A DNA stretch of 64,000 nucleotides, taken from assembly GCF_917563885.1 (NCBI RefSeq), contig NZ_CAKJTG010000003.1:1-64000 (forward strand). Direction: 5' to 3'. Of the stretch, positions 38,308 through 47,250 are shown piece after piece; position 1 is the stretch's first letter; every line of letters starts with the position of its first letter. Under the pieces are notes generated by a model. It had not been told where the DNA came from and did no database searches. It was given only the letters and a program-made list of their open reading frames with translations. This stretch comes from Pseudoneobacillus rhizosphaerae. GTDB lineage: Bacteria > Bacillota > Bacilli > Bacillales > Cytobacillaceae. The position numbers and the translations under genes were made by a program.

Positions 38308-39636
38308 ATGCAAGTTTCAAGTAAGGCAAAAAGAGTATTTCATATTGCATTACCAGCCATAGGTGAGTCCTATTTACAAAGTTTACTAGGAGTAGTAGAT
38401 TCTATCTTTATCGCTCAGTTAGGATTACTTGCAATTAACGCGGTTGGGGTAACTAATATCTATAGTATGACATATGTTGGGGTTTTTACAGCATTATCCG
38501 CGACCCTATCCGTCTTTTTATCAAGAGCTTTTGGAGCAAAGGATATAGGAAGAAGTAAATCAGTTATTTTTCATGGACAATTAATATCTGTCATTATTGG
38601 AGTCCTTTTTGGTGCTGTTTCCGTCATATTTGCTGAACCTTTGTTGGACTTAGTTGGTGCTAATACAGAATTAAAATCCGAAGCCATTGATTACTTTAAA
38701 GTGATTCTAGGATTAACGCCCTTTGTAGCCCTCTTTACTGCTCAATCAGCATCTTTTCGTGCGATAGGTGATACCAAAACTCCATTGCGTGTAGGATTGG
38801 AAATGAATATTATCCATGTTATTCTTGATTATGTATTGATATTTGGCATCGGATCCTTTAATGGAATGGGATTAACCGGTGCAGCAATTGCCATGATCCT
38901 GGCAAGGGTGTACGGTTTTCTAAGGTTGTTTTTAAAAGCCCAAAGAATTTCATCTATATCATTAGAACTTAGAGTTTTTAAGCTTAATGGAAAACTAGCA
39001 GGTAGTATGGCTAAATTTGCTATACCCGCCACTCTAGAGAGATTATCAATGAGATTAGGGCAAGTGGTTTATTTTGGGTTAATTGTCCGAATGGGAACAG
39101 AAGCATACGCGGCACACAATATTGCTGGCACATTAACCACTTTTGCATACACAATTGGCGGTGGTTTTGCGATAGCAGCAAGTACATTAATAGGCCAAGC
39201 TATCGGAGAAAAGAACCTAGAGGATATTAAGGAATATCGCAAGTGGAGTTATATTCAGTCGGCTTTATCCATGACACTAGTAACTTTCATACTAGCCTTT
39301 TCAAGTCCTTGGATAGGAAAACTATTTACTACTGATGTGACGGTAATTCATTTGTTAACGATAGTATTGTTTATTGATTTAATTTCGCAGCCTTTTCTAG
39401 CTTCCGTATTGGTCGATACCTCTGCGGTTCAAGCTGGTGGAAATAGTACATTCCCCATGATTGTGACGATTATTGGAATCTGGATCATTCGCACCTTGGG
39501 TGTTTATATTTTTGCATGGAAGTTAGGCTACGGATTGCCAGCAGTTTGGATTTCTATAGCGGCGGATAATGCCTTAAGGGCAGGTCTTTTCATTTGGTAT
39601 CGAAGAAAAAGAGATGTCATAAAAGATCTAGGTTGA
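38308..39636 (+). CDS. MATE-family multidrug/toxin exporter
   Basis: 442 residues, 12 transmembrane helices, two homologous halves. The start HIALPAIGESYLQSLLGVVD matches MATE helix 1, and the second half starts KFAIPATLERLSMRLGQVVY. It probably exports cationic compounds with Na+ or H+ antiport. GAAAGAAGGAA is upstream of the ATG. It forms a likely exporter pair with the upstream YgaD-like gene. Confidence 0.92.
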   Translation: MQVSSKAKRVFHIALPAIGESYLQSLLGVVDSIFIAQLGLLAINAVGVTNIYSMTYVGVFTALSATLSVFLSRAFGAKDIGRSKSVIFHGQLISVIIGVLFGAVSVIFAEPLLDLVGANTELKSEAIDYFKVILGLTPFVALFTAQSASFRAIGDTKTPLRVGLEMNIIHVILDYVLIFGIGSFNGMGLTGAAIAMILARVYGFLRLFLKAQRISSISLELRVFKLNGKLAGSMAKFAIPATLERLSMRLGQVVYFGLIVRMGTEAYAAHNIAGTLTTFAYTIGGGFAIAASTLIGQAIGEKNLEDIKEYRKWSYIQSALSMTLVTFILAFSSPWIGKLFTTDVTVIHLLTIVLFIDLISQPFLASVLVDTSAVQAGGNSTFPMIVTIIGIWIIRTLGVYIFAWKLGYGLPAVWISIAADNALRAGLFIWYRRKRDVIKDLG

Positions 39637-39697
39637 TTTACGAGTAACTCCTTTTTTAGTGGAAGAAATAAGATGGTAATTAAAAGTTCAAAATAAA

Positions 39698-39737
39698 ATC
39701 CCCCCTGAATCACAAATGATTCAGGGGGGATTTTATG
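39698..39737. terminator. strong bidirectional terminator
   Basis: AATCCCCCCTGAATCA/TGATTCAGGGGGGATT: a perfect stem of about 15 bp with T tracts on both sides, between convergent genes. Confidence 0.9.
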
Positions 39738-40026
39738 CAAAACGGAATTCCTTTCTTAGTAGATTTTTCACTGTTTCATTTCCTGTTAACTCTAATCTTA
39801 TTGAATCTACATCACCACTTACAAATAGTGAGAAATTAATAAATAGAAAACATCGATTTTCGTAAGAAATCCATTTAGTCATTTTCAATAATAACGAGAA
39901 TTCATTGGGATAAATAATCGCATAACCATTATTCATTTCTTCAATTGTCAGATTCTTGGTCTATTCCTTTCGAAGTACATCATAACGACTTCTATCTACT
40001 GAATTGAAGGTACCAATATAAGTCAA
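39733..40026 (-). pseudogene. small gene interrupted by an in-frame amber codon
   Basis: A TTG at 40026 overlaps the TGA stop of the upstream gene (TTGA), the usual layout of translational coupling. It reads MTYIGTFNSVDRSRYDVLRKE, then TAG at 39961-39963, then stays in the same frame for about 75 more codons (MNNGYAIIYPNEFSLLLKM, VSGDVDSIRLELTGNETVKN) to a TAA at the terminator. Either this is a 97-residue gene with one nonsense mutation, or a 21-residue peptide is made. An internal ATG at 39936 has no good ribosome binding site. Confidence 0.55.
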
Positions 40027-40388
40027 TGACCTCGCTTTATGGTTTCTTGAATTTCCACCTCGGTTTTTCCTTTTGCGCGTAATTCATTTTTTAGTTCCAG
40101 AATGACCTTCATATATCCACCATTTTGTTCATAAATAATGAGGCAGGTTTCTATAAATTCTCGTAAATATTGCTGGGTAGCCCAGGATTCGGCTTCAAAG
40201 TAGCGGTCTACCCATGAAATGGTTCTATTAAGGGGGGAGAAGTTTCTCGGTGCGGTTAGATTATGGCATAATCTTTCTACCACATTCATGGCAGACTCAT
40301 CGACCACAGTAAGTTTCCGTTGTTGTTGACGGAGGATTCTGTTTAGCATTAGTCTTTTTCTGTATTCAATATAGGTCTCTAAAGGCAT
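40023..40388 (-). CDS. small helical protein of unknown function
   Basis: 121 residues, rich in arginine and glutamate, mostly helical by composition (PLETYIEYRKRLMLNRILRQ, NVVERLCHNL, ELKNELRAKGKTEVEIQETI). No signal or membrane segment. It begins 20 bases after the stop of the zinc-finger-like gene upstream, and its stop overlaps the next start, so three genes form one operon. Not recognised. Confidence 0.6.
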   Translation of the reverse strand: MPLETYIEYRKRLMLNRILRQQQRKLTVVDESAMNVVERLCHNLTAPRNFSPLNRTISWVDRYFEAESWATQQYLREFIETCLIIYEQNGGYMKVILELKNELRAKGKTEVEIQETIKRGH

Positions 40389-40408
40389 AACTGCATTCTC
40401 CCTCGCTT

Positions 40409-41338
40409 CTAAATGTCATAGTGAAGCTCAATCCATTCTGGAAATCCCAATTCATATAAACGACAGGATCGTTTCACTTTTCTTAAAAAATAGGGCCATT
40501 CCGCCTTTTTGAAGGCTGCTTTTCGATTTTTCCATTTATCATAGAACTGAATCTCTTGTTGCAATTGCTCCTTTGTAAAAGAACCAGGGAAATGGTTTAG
40601 CTTACAGACATAGCAAAAGAACCAACCGTCTTGATAAGAGGGTGTTTCGGAAACGATAAGGAGTTCTTGGCATTTTCCATCACAGAAATGTCCATGATCC
40701 GTTTGGAGTTCACTCAGGCTATCATGAAATCTCATGTTCAATTCAAATAAGACCGAATCAAGCATCCTTTTCGTTTTGAAATAAAAGCTCAGTTTATCTG
40801 GTGAGTACACATGCTTCTTTAATTTCAAATTCAAATCATGTGCTCTAATCAGACGTAGATGTTTCGAAAGTTGATGCCAATCAGCCACTCTGTCATCGAA
40901 TGCCTGATCATCCAACTCAAAAGACAAATAAAAAAGGACCTTACGTTTAGGTCTCCATTGCAAAATCACTTTCTGTAAGTCTATAAATTTCAATAAATAG
41001 AGATAAATCTCCCTGGAAAAAACACCGTCATCCCCCTCACTTCGATAATAATCCCCATAACTATCGAAGACTTCATCTATGGTATCAAGCATTTCGTCAA
41101 TTTTTAACATAAGCCTTTTACCTGCATAGGTGACCAAGTCGTTTTCCCAATTCTCAACCCAATCAATATAATTACTTCGGATGGATTCATAATCATCGAT
41201 ATAAGGATGACCATCATCACCACAGCTGTCGTTCTCTTCAAAATACGCCTCATAACAATCATCATCGCAAAAAACATCACCGTGTTGGTTTATTCGATAC
41301 TGGTAATCTACTTTAGAACGGCAATTTATACACTTCAT
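40409..41338 (-). CDS. cysteine-rich, probably zinc-binding protein of unknown function
   Basis: 309 residues. The N-terminus shows MKCINCRSKVD and, 17 residues later, FCDDDCYEAYF: a CxxC...CxxxC pattern fitting a treble-clef or MYM/TRASH-like zinc finger. A second cysteine/histidine cluster near 225-250 (HFCDGKCQELL, WFFCYVCKLNHFPG) could bind another zinc. Between them is a helical, aromatic-rich domain. The ATG at 41338 is chosen because AAGGAGGAG lies at the right spacing. I do not recognise a family; a nucleic-acid or protein-binding role is only a guess. Confidence 0.65.
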   Translation of the reverse strand: MKCINCRSKVDYQYRINQHGDVFCDDDCYEAYFEENDSCGDDGHPYIDDYESIRSNYIDWVENWENDLVTYAGKRLMLKIDEMLDTIDEVFDSYGDYYRSEGDDGVFSREIYLYLLKFIDLQKVILQWRPKRKVLFYLSFELDDQAFDDRVADWHQLSKHLRLIRAHDLNLKLKKHVYSPDKLSFYFKTKRMLDSVLFELNMRFHDSLSELQTDHGHFCDGKCQELLIVSETPSYQDGWFFCYVCKLNHFPGSFTKEQLQQEIQFYDKWKNRKAAFKKAEWPYFLRKVKRSCRLYELGFPEWIELHYDI

Positions 41339-41517
41339 TTTGAACTCCTCCTTCATAGGTAACATACATATGGTATTTCCTTTTTTCTACGAAGTGTGTA
41401 ATAGTCATTTTTAGATCTCATAGTGGCGAGGGCTTCTGATTTACTCCCCCGCCATTTGGGATGATCATTATTACTATACATAGGCTTAAAAATATCTGTG
41501 ACGGACGTGTGTGGACA

Positions 41518-42165
41518 TTACACCTTAGGGAAAACAACCAACTCTCCCTTATACTTATCTAAATGCATCAGAAGCCGTTCCACTAGATCGTAAGGTTGCG
41601 CCGGCAGGTTCATGTAAAAGATATCCTCATATTTTTCTAAAAAATTCACAATATCTGCGTCATAGAATCGACCATTTTCTGTTAGCAGTAAATAACATTT
41701 TAATAAACCGATCTCTTCATACACACAGTTCTCAATTAATTCTTCATCGATTTCCTCCAAATAGGTATGAGCATAATAAAGTAGATAATCATTTTCTTTA
41801 TTAGACTTCAACAATCTCACAATCCCAAAGCCCATCGATATCGCCATATGATAGTCGAGTGGGCTTTTTAATCTATAAAAATGAGGGGCTGGATATTCTG
41901 GAAAAGGTGTCCGGCACAAATTTGTGGGATTTATCCCAGTACCTTTTTCAATCTCCGTGGATATAAGCTCGATAGGGGAACCTCCACCTCTAAGAGCGGA
42001 AAGTAGTTTACTAGAGTCAAAGTTATAATAATGATCAATCGTGCGAACCTCATCATTCTGAAAATCCCAAACAAAAAAGGAGATGACCTCAAAGTCAACT
42101 CCCTCCTTCATTGTACCTACTGGAATAACCTCTTTAATAAAATTCTTTAATTTATTCGTTTTCAT
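41518..42165 (-). CDS. protein of unknown function
   Basis: 215 residues, soluble, with alternating strands and helices (VDFEVISFFVWDFQNDEVRT, RTPFPEYPAPHFYRLKSPLD, LLYYAHTYLEEIDEELIENC, YMNLPAQPYDLVERLLMHLD). Three start codons lie close together; AGGTGG is best spaced for the ATG at 42165. Not recognised. It precedes the three-gene group on the same strand but is 180 bases away, so may be separate. Confidence 0.55.
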   Translation of the reverse strand: MKTNKLKNFIKEVIPVGTMKEGVDFEVISFFVWDFQNDEVRTIDHYYNFDSSKLLSALRGGGSPIELISTEIEKGTGINPTNLCRTPFPEYPAPHFYRLKSPLDYHMAISMGFGIVRLLKSNKENDYLLYYAHTYLEEIDEELIENCVYEEIGLLKCYLLLTENGRFYDADIVNFLEKYEDIFYMNLPAQPYDLVERLLMHLDKYKGELVVFPKV

Positions 42166-42261
42166 CATTGGCCACCTCATTGAAATTGTATATTGAGTCA
42201 ATTGTTTACTCGTATATTACTATACATAGTACTTTGGAAAACACACATTATTATAAATAAG

Positions 42262-42291
42262 AGCCAGAGGGACGGTTCTCCCGGCTCTTTT
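42262..42291 (+). terminator. hairpin with T-run, no gene upstream on this strand
   Basis: Stem GAGCC-GGGA/TCCC-GGCTC, then T6. No plus-strand gene ends here. The words GAGGGACGGTTCTCCC also occur in part near 28385 and 33840, so it may be a dispersed repeat. Confidence 0.5.
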
Positions 42292-42491
42292 TTCTTAGAT
42301 GACTCCAACAAACAACAAATTGATAAAGAGATATGAAATTAAGGAATCTTACGTAAAACCTCAGCTTTTAATCATCTTCCCGTTTTTTTTTTGAATTTCC
42401 CTTTCTACTTTTTTCCTTAGGTCATACCTGGCCGCTTTTCCAGCTTGAACCAGTTTAACAATAAAGTGCTTGATGGGTGCGAATAAAGCCA

Positions 42492-42596
42492 AAAAGAACC
42501 AAAAGAACCAAAAGAACCAAAAGAACCAAAAGAACCAAAAAACCAAAAGAACCAAAAGAACCAAAAAACCAAAAGAACCAAAAGAACCAAAAGAAC
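42492..42596. repeat. tandem repeat of AAAAGAACC, 12 units
   Basis: Twelve units run from 42492 to 42596; nine full units and a truncated last one are of the 9-nt form, while two (at 42537 and 42563) are 8 nt, lacking the G. Each 8-nt unit shifts the frame. On the plus strand the array reads NQK, then TKR, then KEP repeats; on the minus strand FWF, then LLV, then GSF repeats (possible 102-residue frame 42361-42669). Neither frame has a convincing ribosome binding site, so I treat it as a non-coding microsatellite or a slippage-prone locus. Confidence 0.8.
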
Positions 42597-42753
42597 GGTG
42601 CCCCTGGCTTCCCAATCTAGGAAAACGTATAGAAAAACTATGTAGAGAAAATAAGTCGTTATAACCCATCTACAAATAAACAGGTATATATTTTTTGAAA
42701 AAACTTACTATACACAAATATCAATTGATCTCCACAAACGTCAGTATTACAAT

Positions 42754-45687
42754 ATGAATAACAAATTGGAAATCAATGGTGATTATATGGAGAATTTTAT
42801 TAGAAACCTCGAGGCTTCCCTACATAAAGGATTTATTGATCAAAATTCTAGTAAATCTGGGAGCTATAAACCAAAATTATTAATAAATAACGCAAAGAAA
42901 AGTGAAAATGTTCTAAATACATTGTTAGAGGAGCTTAATAATTGTAAGTCTTTTCTCTTTTCTGTTGCCTTTATTACAGAAAGTGGATTAGCAACACTAA
43001 AGTCAGTCTTCTTGGATCTTAAACAAAAAGGAATTCATGGACGGATTCTAACCTCCACTTTCCTTAGTTTTAATCAACCAAAGGTATTTAGGGAGTTACT
43101 CAAGATTAGTAATGTTGAAGTAAGATTGACTGATATAGAAGGATTTCATTCAAAGGGATACATATTTAACAATGATAATTATTATTCTTTAATAGTTGGT
43201 AGCTCGAACCTTACCGCCCATGCCCTTAAGGTTAATTACGAGTGGAATGTAAAATTGACCTCACATGAGAATGGTGAAATCGTTCATCATTTTAAAAATC
43301 AATTTGAAGAAGTATGGGAAGGTTCAAGACTATTATCTGAAGAATGGATTGAAGAATACGAAAAGACTTACGTTGAGAATGTAAGTAATAAGGTATTAGA
43401 ACAGGTAATAGAACACCCAACACAATACAATACAAATTCGATTGAAGAAGCGCTTAAAATTGTTCCAAATAAAATGCAACAAGCTGCGTTAGAGCAAATT
43501 CAAGTTGTTCGTAATGCTGGTAACGAAAAAGGCTTGGTTATCTCTGCAACGGGAACTGGTAAAACATACTTATCAGCCTTTGACGTAAGACGATATGCTC
43601 CGAAAAGAATGCTGTTTATTGTCCACCGGGAGCAAATATTGAATAAAGCAAAGTCTGACTTTATTAGAATACTTGGTGGAAATGAATCGGAGTTTGGTAT
43701 TTTAACAGGTACTAATAAGCAAAAGGATGCAAAGTATTTATTTGCTTCCATCTTTACGATTGCAAAAGATAACTACTTACATGAATATGACCCTGAAGAA
43801 TTTGATTATATTTTAATAGATGAGGTTCATAAAGCAGGTGCAAAAACGTATCAAAAAGTTATTAATTACTTTAAGCCTAAGTTTTTAATGGGTATGACCG
43901 CCACACCAGAACGTACAGATGATTTTAACATATACGAACTATTTAATTACAATATTGCCTATGAAATTCGATTACAAGAGGCATTGGAAGAAGATATGCT
44001 TTGTCCCTTCCATTATTTTGGAGTAACGGATTTTGAATATGATGGAGAATTAATAGAAGACACTACTATTTTATCTAAGTTAGTAAACGAAGAACGTGTT
44101 AACCATATAATTGATAAAATCAATTATTATGGGTATTCAGGTAAAGAGGTAAAAGGGCTAATTTTCTGTAGTAGAAAAGAGGAAGCAAGGGAGTTATCGC
44201 AAAAGCTGAATGAAAAAGGTTTTCGTACGGTTGCTTTAACTGGTGAAGATTCACAGGAGGAAAGAGCACGTAGAGTGACTCAGCTTGAGAACGGAATCTT
44301 AGATTATATTATTACTGTAGAAATTTTTAATGAGGGTATTGATATTCCTTGTATTAATCAAGTGGTAATGCTAAGACAAACACAATCAAGTATTATCTTT
44401 ATTCAGCAGCTTGGAAGGGGACTTAGAAAGCACGAGTCCAAAAATTACGTAACAATAATTGATTTCATCGGAAACTACAAAAATAATTACCTAATTCCAG
44501 TTGCACTTTCTGGAGACAAGTCGCAAAACAAGGACAGTATTCGCAGGCATACAAAAGATACAAGCTATATTAAGGGTGTATCAACCGTTAACTTTGAAGA
44601 GATAGCAAAAAAGCAAATTTTTAAGGCTATTAACAATAGTAATTTAACCGCCTTGAAAACTTTAAAAGAAGCTTATGTAGAGTTGAAAAATAGAATTGGA
44701 AGATCTCCATTAATGTTTGACTTTATATTAAACCATTCCATTGATCCTGTTGTTTTTGTGGAAGAACATAATAATTATAATCTATTCCTAAAAAGGATTA
44801 AGGAAGAAGTTCCAACCTTAAGTGAATATGAAAATAGTGTATTAACGATGTTTTCATTGGAAGTATTAAATGGAAAACGTAAACATGAAATTGTCCTTTT
44901 AGATTTATTGTTAAACCGGGAAGGAGTGACCTTTCAAGAGTACTTGGATCAACTTGTAAAAGCAAATTGTAGTATAGATGAAGGTACAATCGCCTCGGTT
45001 AAAAGAATTTTTGACTTGTCATTTTTTACACAACAAAATAAAAATAAGTATGGTCATGAACCAATCGTACTATTTAATGAAGATGGAAAAATTACATTTA
45101 ATGCCTTAATTAGAGAAAGTCTTACTCATAATAACAATTTTTACACATTGTTAATAGATATTCTTCGTTGTGCAGAGGAAAAGTCAAAACGATATATTTG
45201 TCAACGGCCTTTAACTTTATATGAAAAATACTCAAGAAAAGATGCATGTAAACTTTTAAATTGGAATAGTGATGAAAGCTCCACTGTATATGGCTATAAA
45301 ACCAAACATCAAACCTGTCCGATTTTTGTTACCTATCATAAAAAAGAAGGTGTTGAGTCAAGCACCAATTATTCAGAAGAGTTCTTAAGCCAAGATGTTC
45401 TAAGATGGTCTACAAGAAGTAATAGAACTTTGAAATCTGAAGAAGTTAAAAAGATAATAAATGCACAAGAAAATAACATTGACCTTCATGTGTTTGTGAA
45501 AAAGGATGACGATGAAGGAACAGATTTTTACTATTTAGGTAAAGCAGTTCCGGACAAAAACAATATTAGTCAGAATGTCATGAATGACAAAAACGGTAAA
45601 GAACTTCCAGTGGTTCACATGAACTTAGTGATGGAGCAGCCTGTTGATTCTACATTGTATCGATATATCCAGGATGAAAAAGCATGA
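42754..45687 (+). CDS. PLD nuclease-like/SF2 helicase protein with DUF3427-type C-terminus
   Basis: 977 residues. Res 40-205 form a phospholipase-D-like domain with one HKD-type motif (FHSKGYIFNN ... IVGSSNLTAHAL). Res 235-620 form a superfamily 2 helicase: Q region VPNKMQQAALEQI, Walker A SATGTGKTYLSA, DEVH box LIDEVHKAG, motif III MGMTATPERTD, motif VI QQLGRGLRKHE. The remaining 350 residues correspond to DUF3427, including EEFLSQDVLRWSTRSNRT. Such proteins are restriction-like and often sit next to a Nudix gene, as here in remnant form. No strong Shine-Dalgarno precedes 42754; the ATG at 42787 (MENFIRNLE) is a plausible alternative start. Confidence 0.9.
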   Translation: MNNKLEINGDYMENFIRNLEASLHKGFIDQNSSKSGSYKPKLLINNAKKSENVLNTLLEELNNCKSFLFSVAFITESGLATLKSVFLDLKQKGIHGRILTSTFLSFNQPKVFRELLKISNVEVRLTDIEGFHSKGYIFNNDNYYSLIVGSSNLTAHALKVNYEWNVKLTSHENGEIVHHFKNQFEEVWEGSRLLSEEWIEEYEKTYVENVSNKVLEQVIEHPTQYNTNSIEEALKIVPNKMQQAALEQIQVVRNAGNEKGLVISATGTGKTYLSAFDVRRYAPKRMLFIVHREQILNKAKSDFIRILGGNESEFGILTGTNKQKDAKYLFASIFTIAKDNYLHEYDPEEFDYILIDEVHKAGAKTYQKVINYFKPKFLMGMTATPERTDDFNIYELFNYNIAYEIRLQEALEEDMLCPFHYFGVTDFEYDGELIEDTTILSKLVNEERVNHIIDKINYYGYSGKEVKGLIFCSRKEEARELSQKLNEKGFRTVALTGEDSQEERARRVTQLENGILDYIITVEIFNEGIDIPCINQVVMLRQTQSSIIFIQQLGRGLRKHESKNYVTIIDFIGNYKNNYLIPVALSGDKSQNKDSIRRHTKDTSYIKGVSTVNFEEIAKKQIFKAINNSNLTALKTLKEAYVELKNRIGRSPLMFDFILNHSIDPVVFVEEHNNYNLFLKRIKEEVPTLSEYENSVLTMFSLEVLNGKRKHEIVLLDLLLNREGVTFQEYLDQLVKANCSIDEGTIASVKRIFDLSFFTQQNKNKYGHEPIVLFNEDGKITFNALIRESLTHNNNFYTLLIDILRCAEEKSKRYICQRPLTLYEKYSRKDACKLLNWNSDESSTVYGYKTKHQTCPIFVTYHKKEGVESSTNYSEEFLSQDVLRWSTRSNRTLKSEEVKKIINAQENNIDLHVFVKKDDDEGTDFYYLGKAVPDKNNISQNVMNDKNGKELPVVHMNLVMEQPVDSTLYRYIQDEKA

Positions 45688-45715
45688 TTAAAACCTACTA
45701 GTTTCTAACAGAATG

Positions 45716-45747
45716 AAAAAAGTCTTCTCAAATCGAGAAGGCTTTTT
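45716..45747 (+). terminator. rho-independent terminator of the helicase gene
   Basis: Stem AAAAAGTCTTCTC/GAGAAGGCTTTTT around a 5-nt loop, 29 bases after the helicase stop. Confidence 0.8.
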
Positions 45748-45796
45748 CCCTATGTATTGATAGCACAGCTGCAAAGATATCAATAGATGCTTTTTC
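45741..45796 (-). pseudogene. remnant of the 3' end of a Nudix gene
   Basis: On the minus strand the frame reads A-S-IDIFAAVLSIHREKAF, which lines up with the C-terminus PADIPAVELLIQEK of the intact Nudix protein at 49884-50279. At DNA level GTATT-ATAG, CACAGCTG and GATATC are shared in the same order and spacing, and the adjoining terminators also match (AGTCTTCT...GAGAAG-CT). It is a decayed copy of that gene end on the other side of the ABC-3C cassette. Confidence 0.5.
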
Positions 45797-46073
45797 AATT
45801 TTATTGTTTTCATATTAGTCATCTCATCATTTCTATAATCCCCCTTAATAGAAAGGAGTTTTGGATTTAAGTTAATGTTTCTTCAACAATTGGGCCAGAT
45901 TGAGGCATAGAATCTGTTGATTTCATAGTTTAATTTATCACGATTTACAGGTTATTAAAAATAATTGGTATTTATGTTAATATATAGGAAATAAATCCTA
46001 ACTAAAAATAATTATTTTAATAGATTGAAATACATAAAAATAAATTAAGAAATGGCTTGAAAGAGGATAAAAG

Positions 46074-46289
46074 ATGATTGATATAAAAAGGAAAAATCAA
46101 TCTTATTATTTTATTAATAAAGAAATAATAATTGTAAATCCAAAAAATCTCCTAAACATGGTGATTGTTAGATATGTAGATTCAATTAGAGAATTCATTG
46201 TTGATAAAAATTTCATTAAAGAAGAACCATTAAACGAGCATTTTATATCTATTTCAGATTTAACAGGGAGAGAAAGAAATGATTCTTGA
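46074..46289 (+). CDS. small protein at the head of the ABC-3C cassette
   Basis: 71 residues (MIDIKRKNQSYYFINKEIII, strand-rich first half; IREFIVDKNFIKEE; ISDLTGRERNDS). AAAGAGG lies seven bases before the ATG, and its 3' end overlaps the next gene by 11 bases, so translation is probably coupled. Not recognised; published descriptions of ABC-3C loci do not, to my knowledge, list a leading protein of this type. It could be a regulator or an antitoxin-like partner (speculation), or a spurious frame in very AT-rich DNA. Confidence 0.5.
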   Translation: MIDIKRKNQSYYFINKEIIIVNPKNLLNMVIVRYVDSIREFIVDKNFIKEEPLNEHFISISDLTGRERNDS

Positions 46290-47250
46290 TTTTTTAGATT
46301 CTTCATTGGATGGACATAGCTGGGAGAAACTAAGTGTTTCTTGTTATAGTATGCGGTATCAAAGCGAACATTTTCAAGAAGTTCCCGCCCAACATAAAGG
46401 AGACGGTGGAATTGAGGGCTTTACACGCTCAGGTGTTGTAATACAGTGTTATTGCCCAGAAGATAGTAACTACTCAAATGATGATCTTTATTCCCATCAA
46501 AGAACAAAGGTTACAAATGATATAGAAAAATTTATTGACGCAAAAAATGCAGAAGTGCTAAAAAGTATGGGTTTACCTTGCATAAAAGAATGGCATTTTG
46601 TTGTCCCTGAATACAAAGATAAGAGAATAATTCAACACATTGCAAAAAAGACGAAACTTGTAAGGGAAACTAGAGAGAGAAACAAAGAATTTTATGATTA
46701 TATTTCGGAAGACTTTGTAATAATAATAAAAACAGCGGAAGATTTTAGACTAGAACTTACGAGAATCTTGAGAACAAATTTAACAGATACAAAACTTAGT
46801 TTTGCTATTTTGCAAGATAGATATCTTGATTGGTCAGGCTGTTCTACCGAGAAGGTGGAAAATGTTAGAAGGAAGTTAATTGCTATAAATCCTGACTTTT
46901 GCACAGATAGTGAAAGCTTAAATACACTATTGGATATCTATATGTCCGCTTATATTTCCGGAATTGAATTGATGGAGCGTTTAGGAGAAGGATTTCCAGA
47001 TATAAGAAAGGATATTTTAGATTTGGCTAATCAATATAAGAGACACGTTTCATCAAGAACACTAATGAATAGAGATAAGTCTTTAAATGCAAAAATTTTT
47101 GACGAAATATCAGATGATTTCGAAATTAAACTGAGAAAAGAATTTAAACATATTAGTACCGCTTCTATAATGTCTTTAAAAATGGATTTAGTTGCAGGAT
47201 GGCTTGCTGATTGTTCAATGGAATTTAAAGGGGAAATAGTTAATGGATAA
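46279..47250 (+). CDS. ABC-3C effector: PD-(D/E)XK-like domain fused to an ABC-3C C-terminal domain
   Basis: 323 residues. Res 1-150: WEKLSVSCYSMRYQSEHFQE, then GDGGIEGFTRSGVVIQCYCP. The arrangement D42-x3-E46 ... Q56-x-Y58 mirrors the Mrr/restriction-like core (GDGGID...QxK), but the catalytic lysine of QxK is tyrosine, so either another lysine acts or the domain is a sensor. Res 155-323 are all-helical and charged (FRLELTRILRTNLTDTKL ... VAGWLADCSMEF), fitting the C-terminal domains that link effectors to ABC-3C ATPases. AGGGAGAG precedes the ATG. It overlaps the downstream gene by eight bases. Family assignment rests on domain order and operon layout. Confidence 0.65.
   Translation: MILDFLDSSLDGHSWEKLSVSCYSMRYQSEHFQEVPAQHKGDGGIEGFTRSGVVIQCYCPEDSNYSNDDLYSHQRTKVTNDIEKFIDAKNAEVLKSMGLPCIKEWHFVVPEYKDKRIIQHIAKKTKLVRETRERNKEFYDYISEDFVIIIKTAEDFRLELTRILRTNLTDTKLSFAILQDRYLDWSGCSTEKVENVRRKLIAINPDFCTDSESLNTLLDIYMSAYISGIELMERLGEGFPDIRKDILDLANQYKRHVSSRTLMNRDKSLNAKIFDEISDDFEIKLRKEFKHISTASIMSLKMDLVAGWLADCSMEFKGEIVNG

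Noticed and set aside
42470-42664. Plus-strand frame with NQK/KEP repeats as a gene
   Set aside because: Same array, low-complexity text, no ribosome binding site.
42361-42669. Minus-strand frame with FWF repeats as a membrane protein gene
   Set aside because: The hydrophobic text arises from the AAAAGAACC array; no ribosome binding site, and the opposite strand is equally open.
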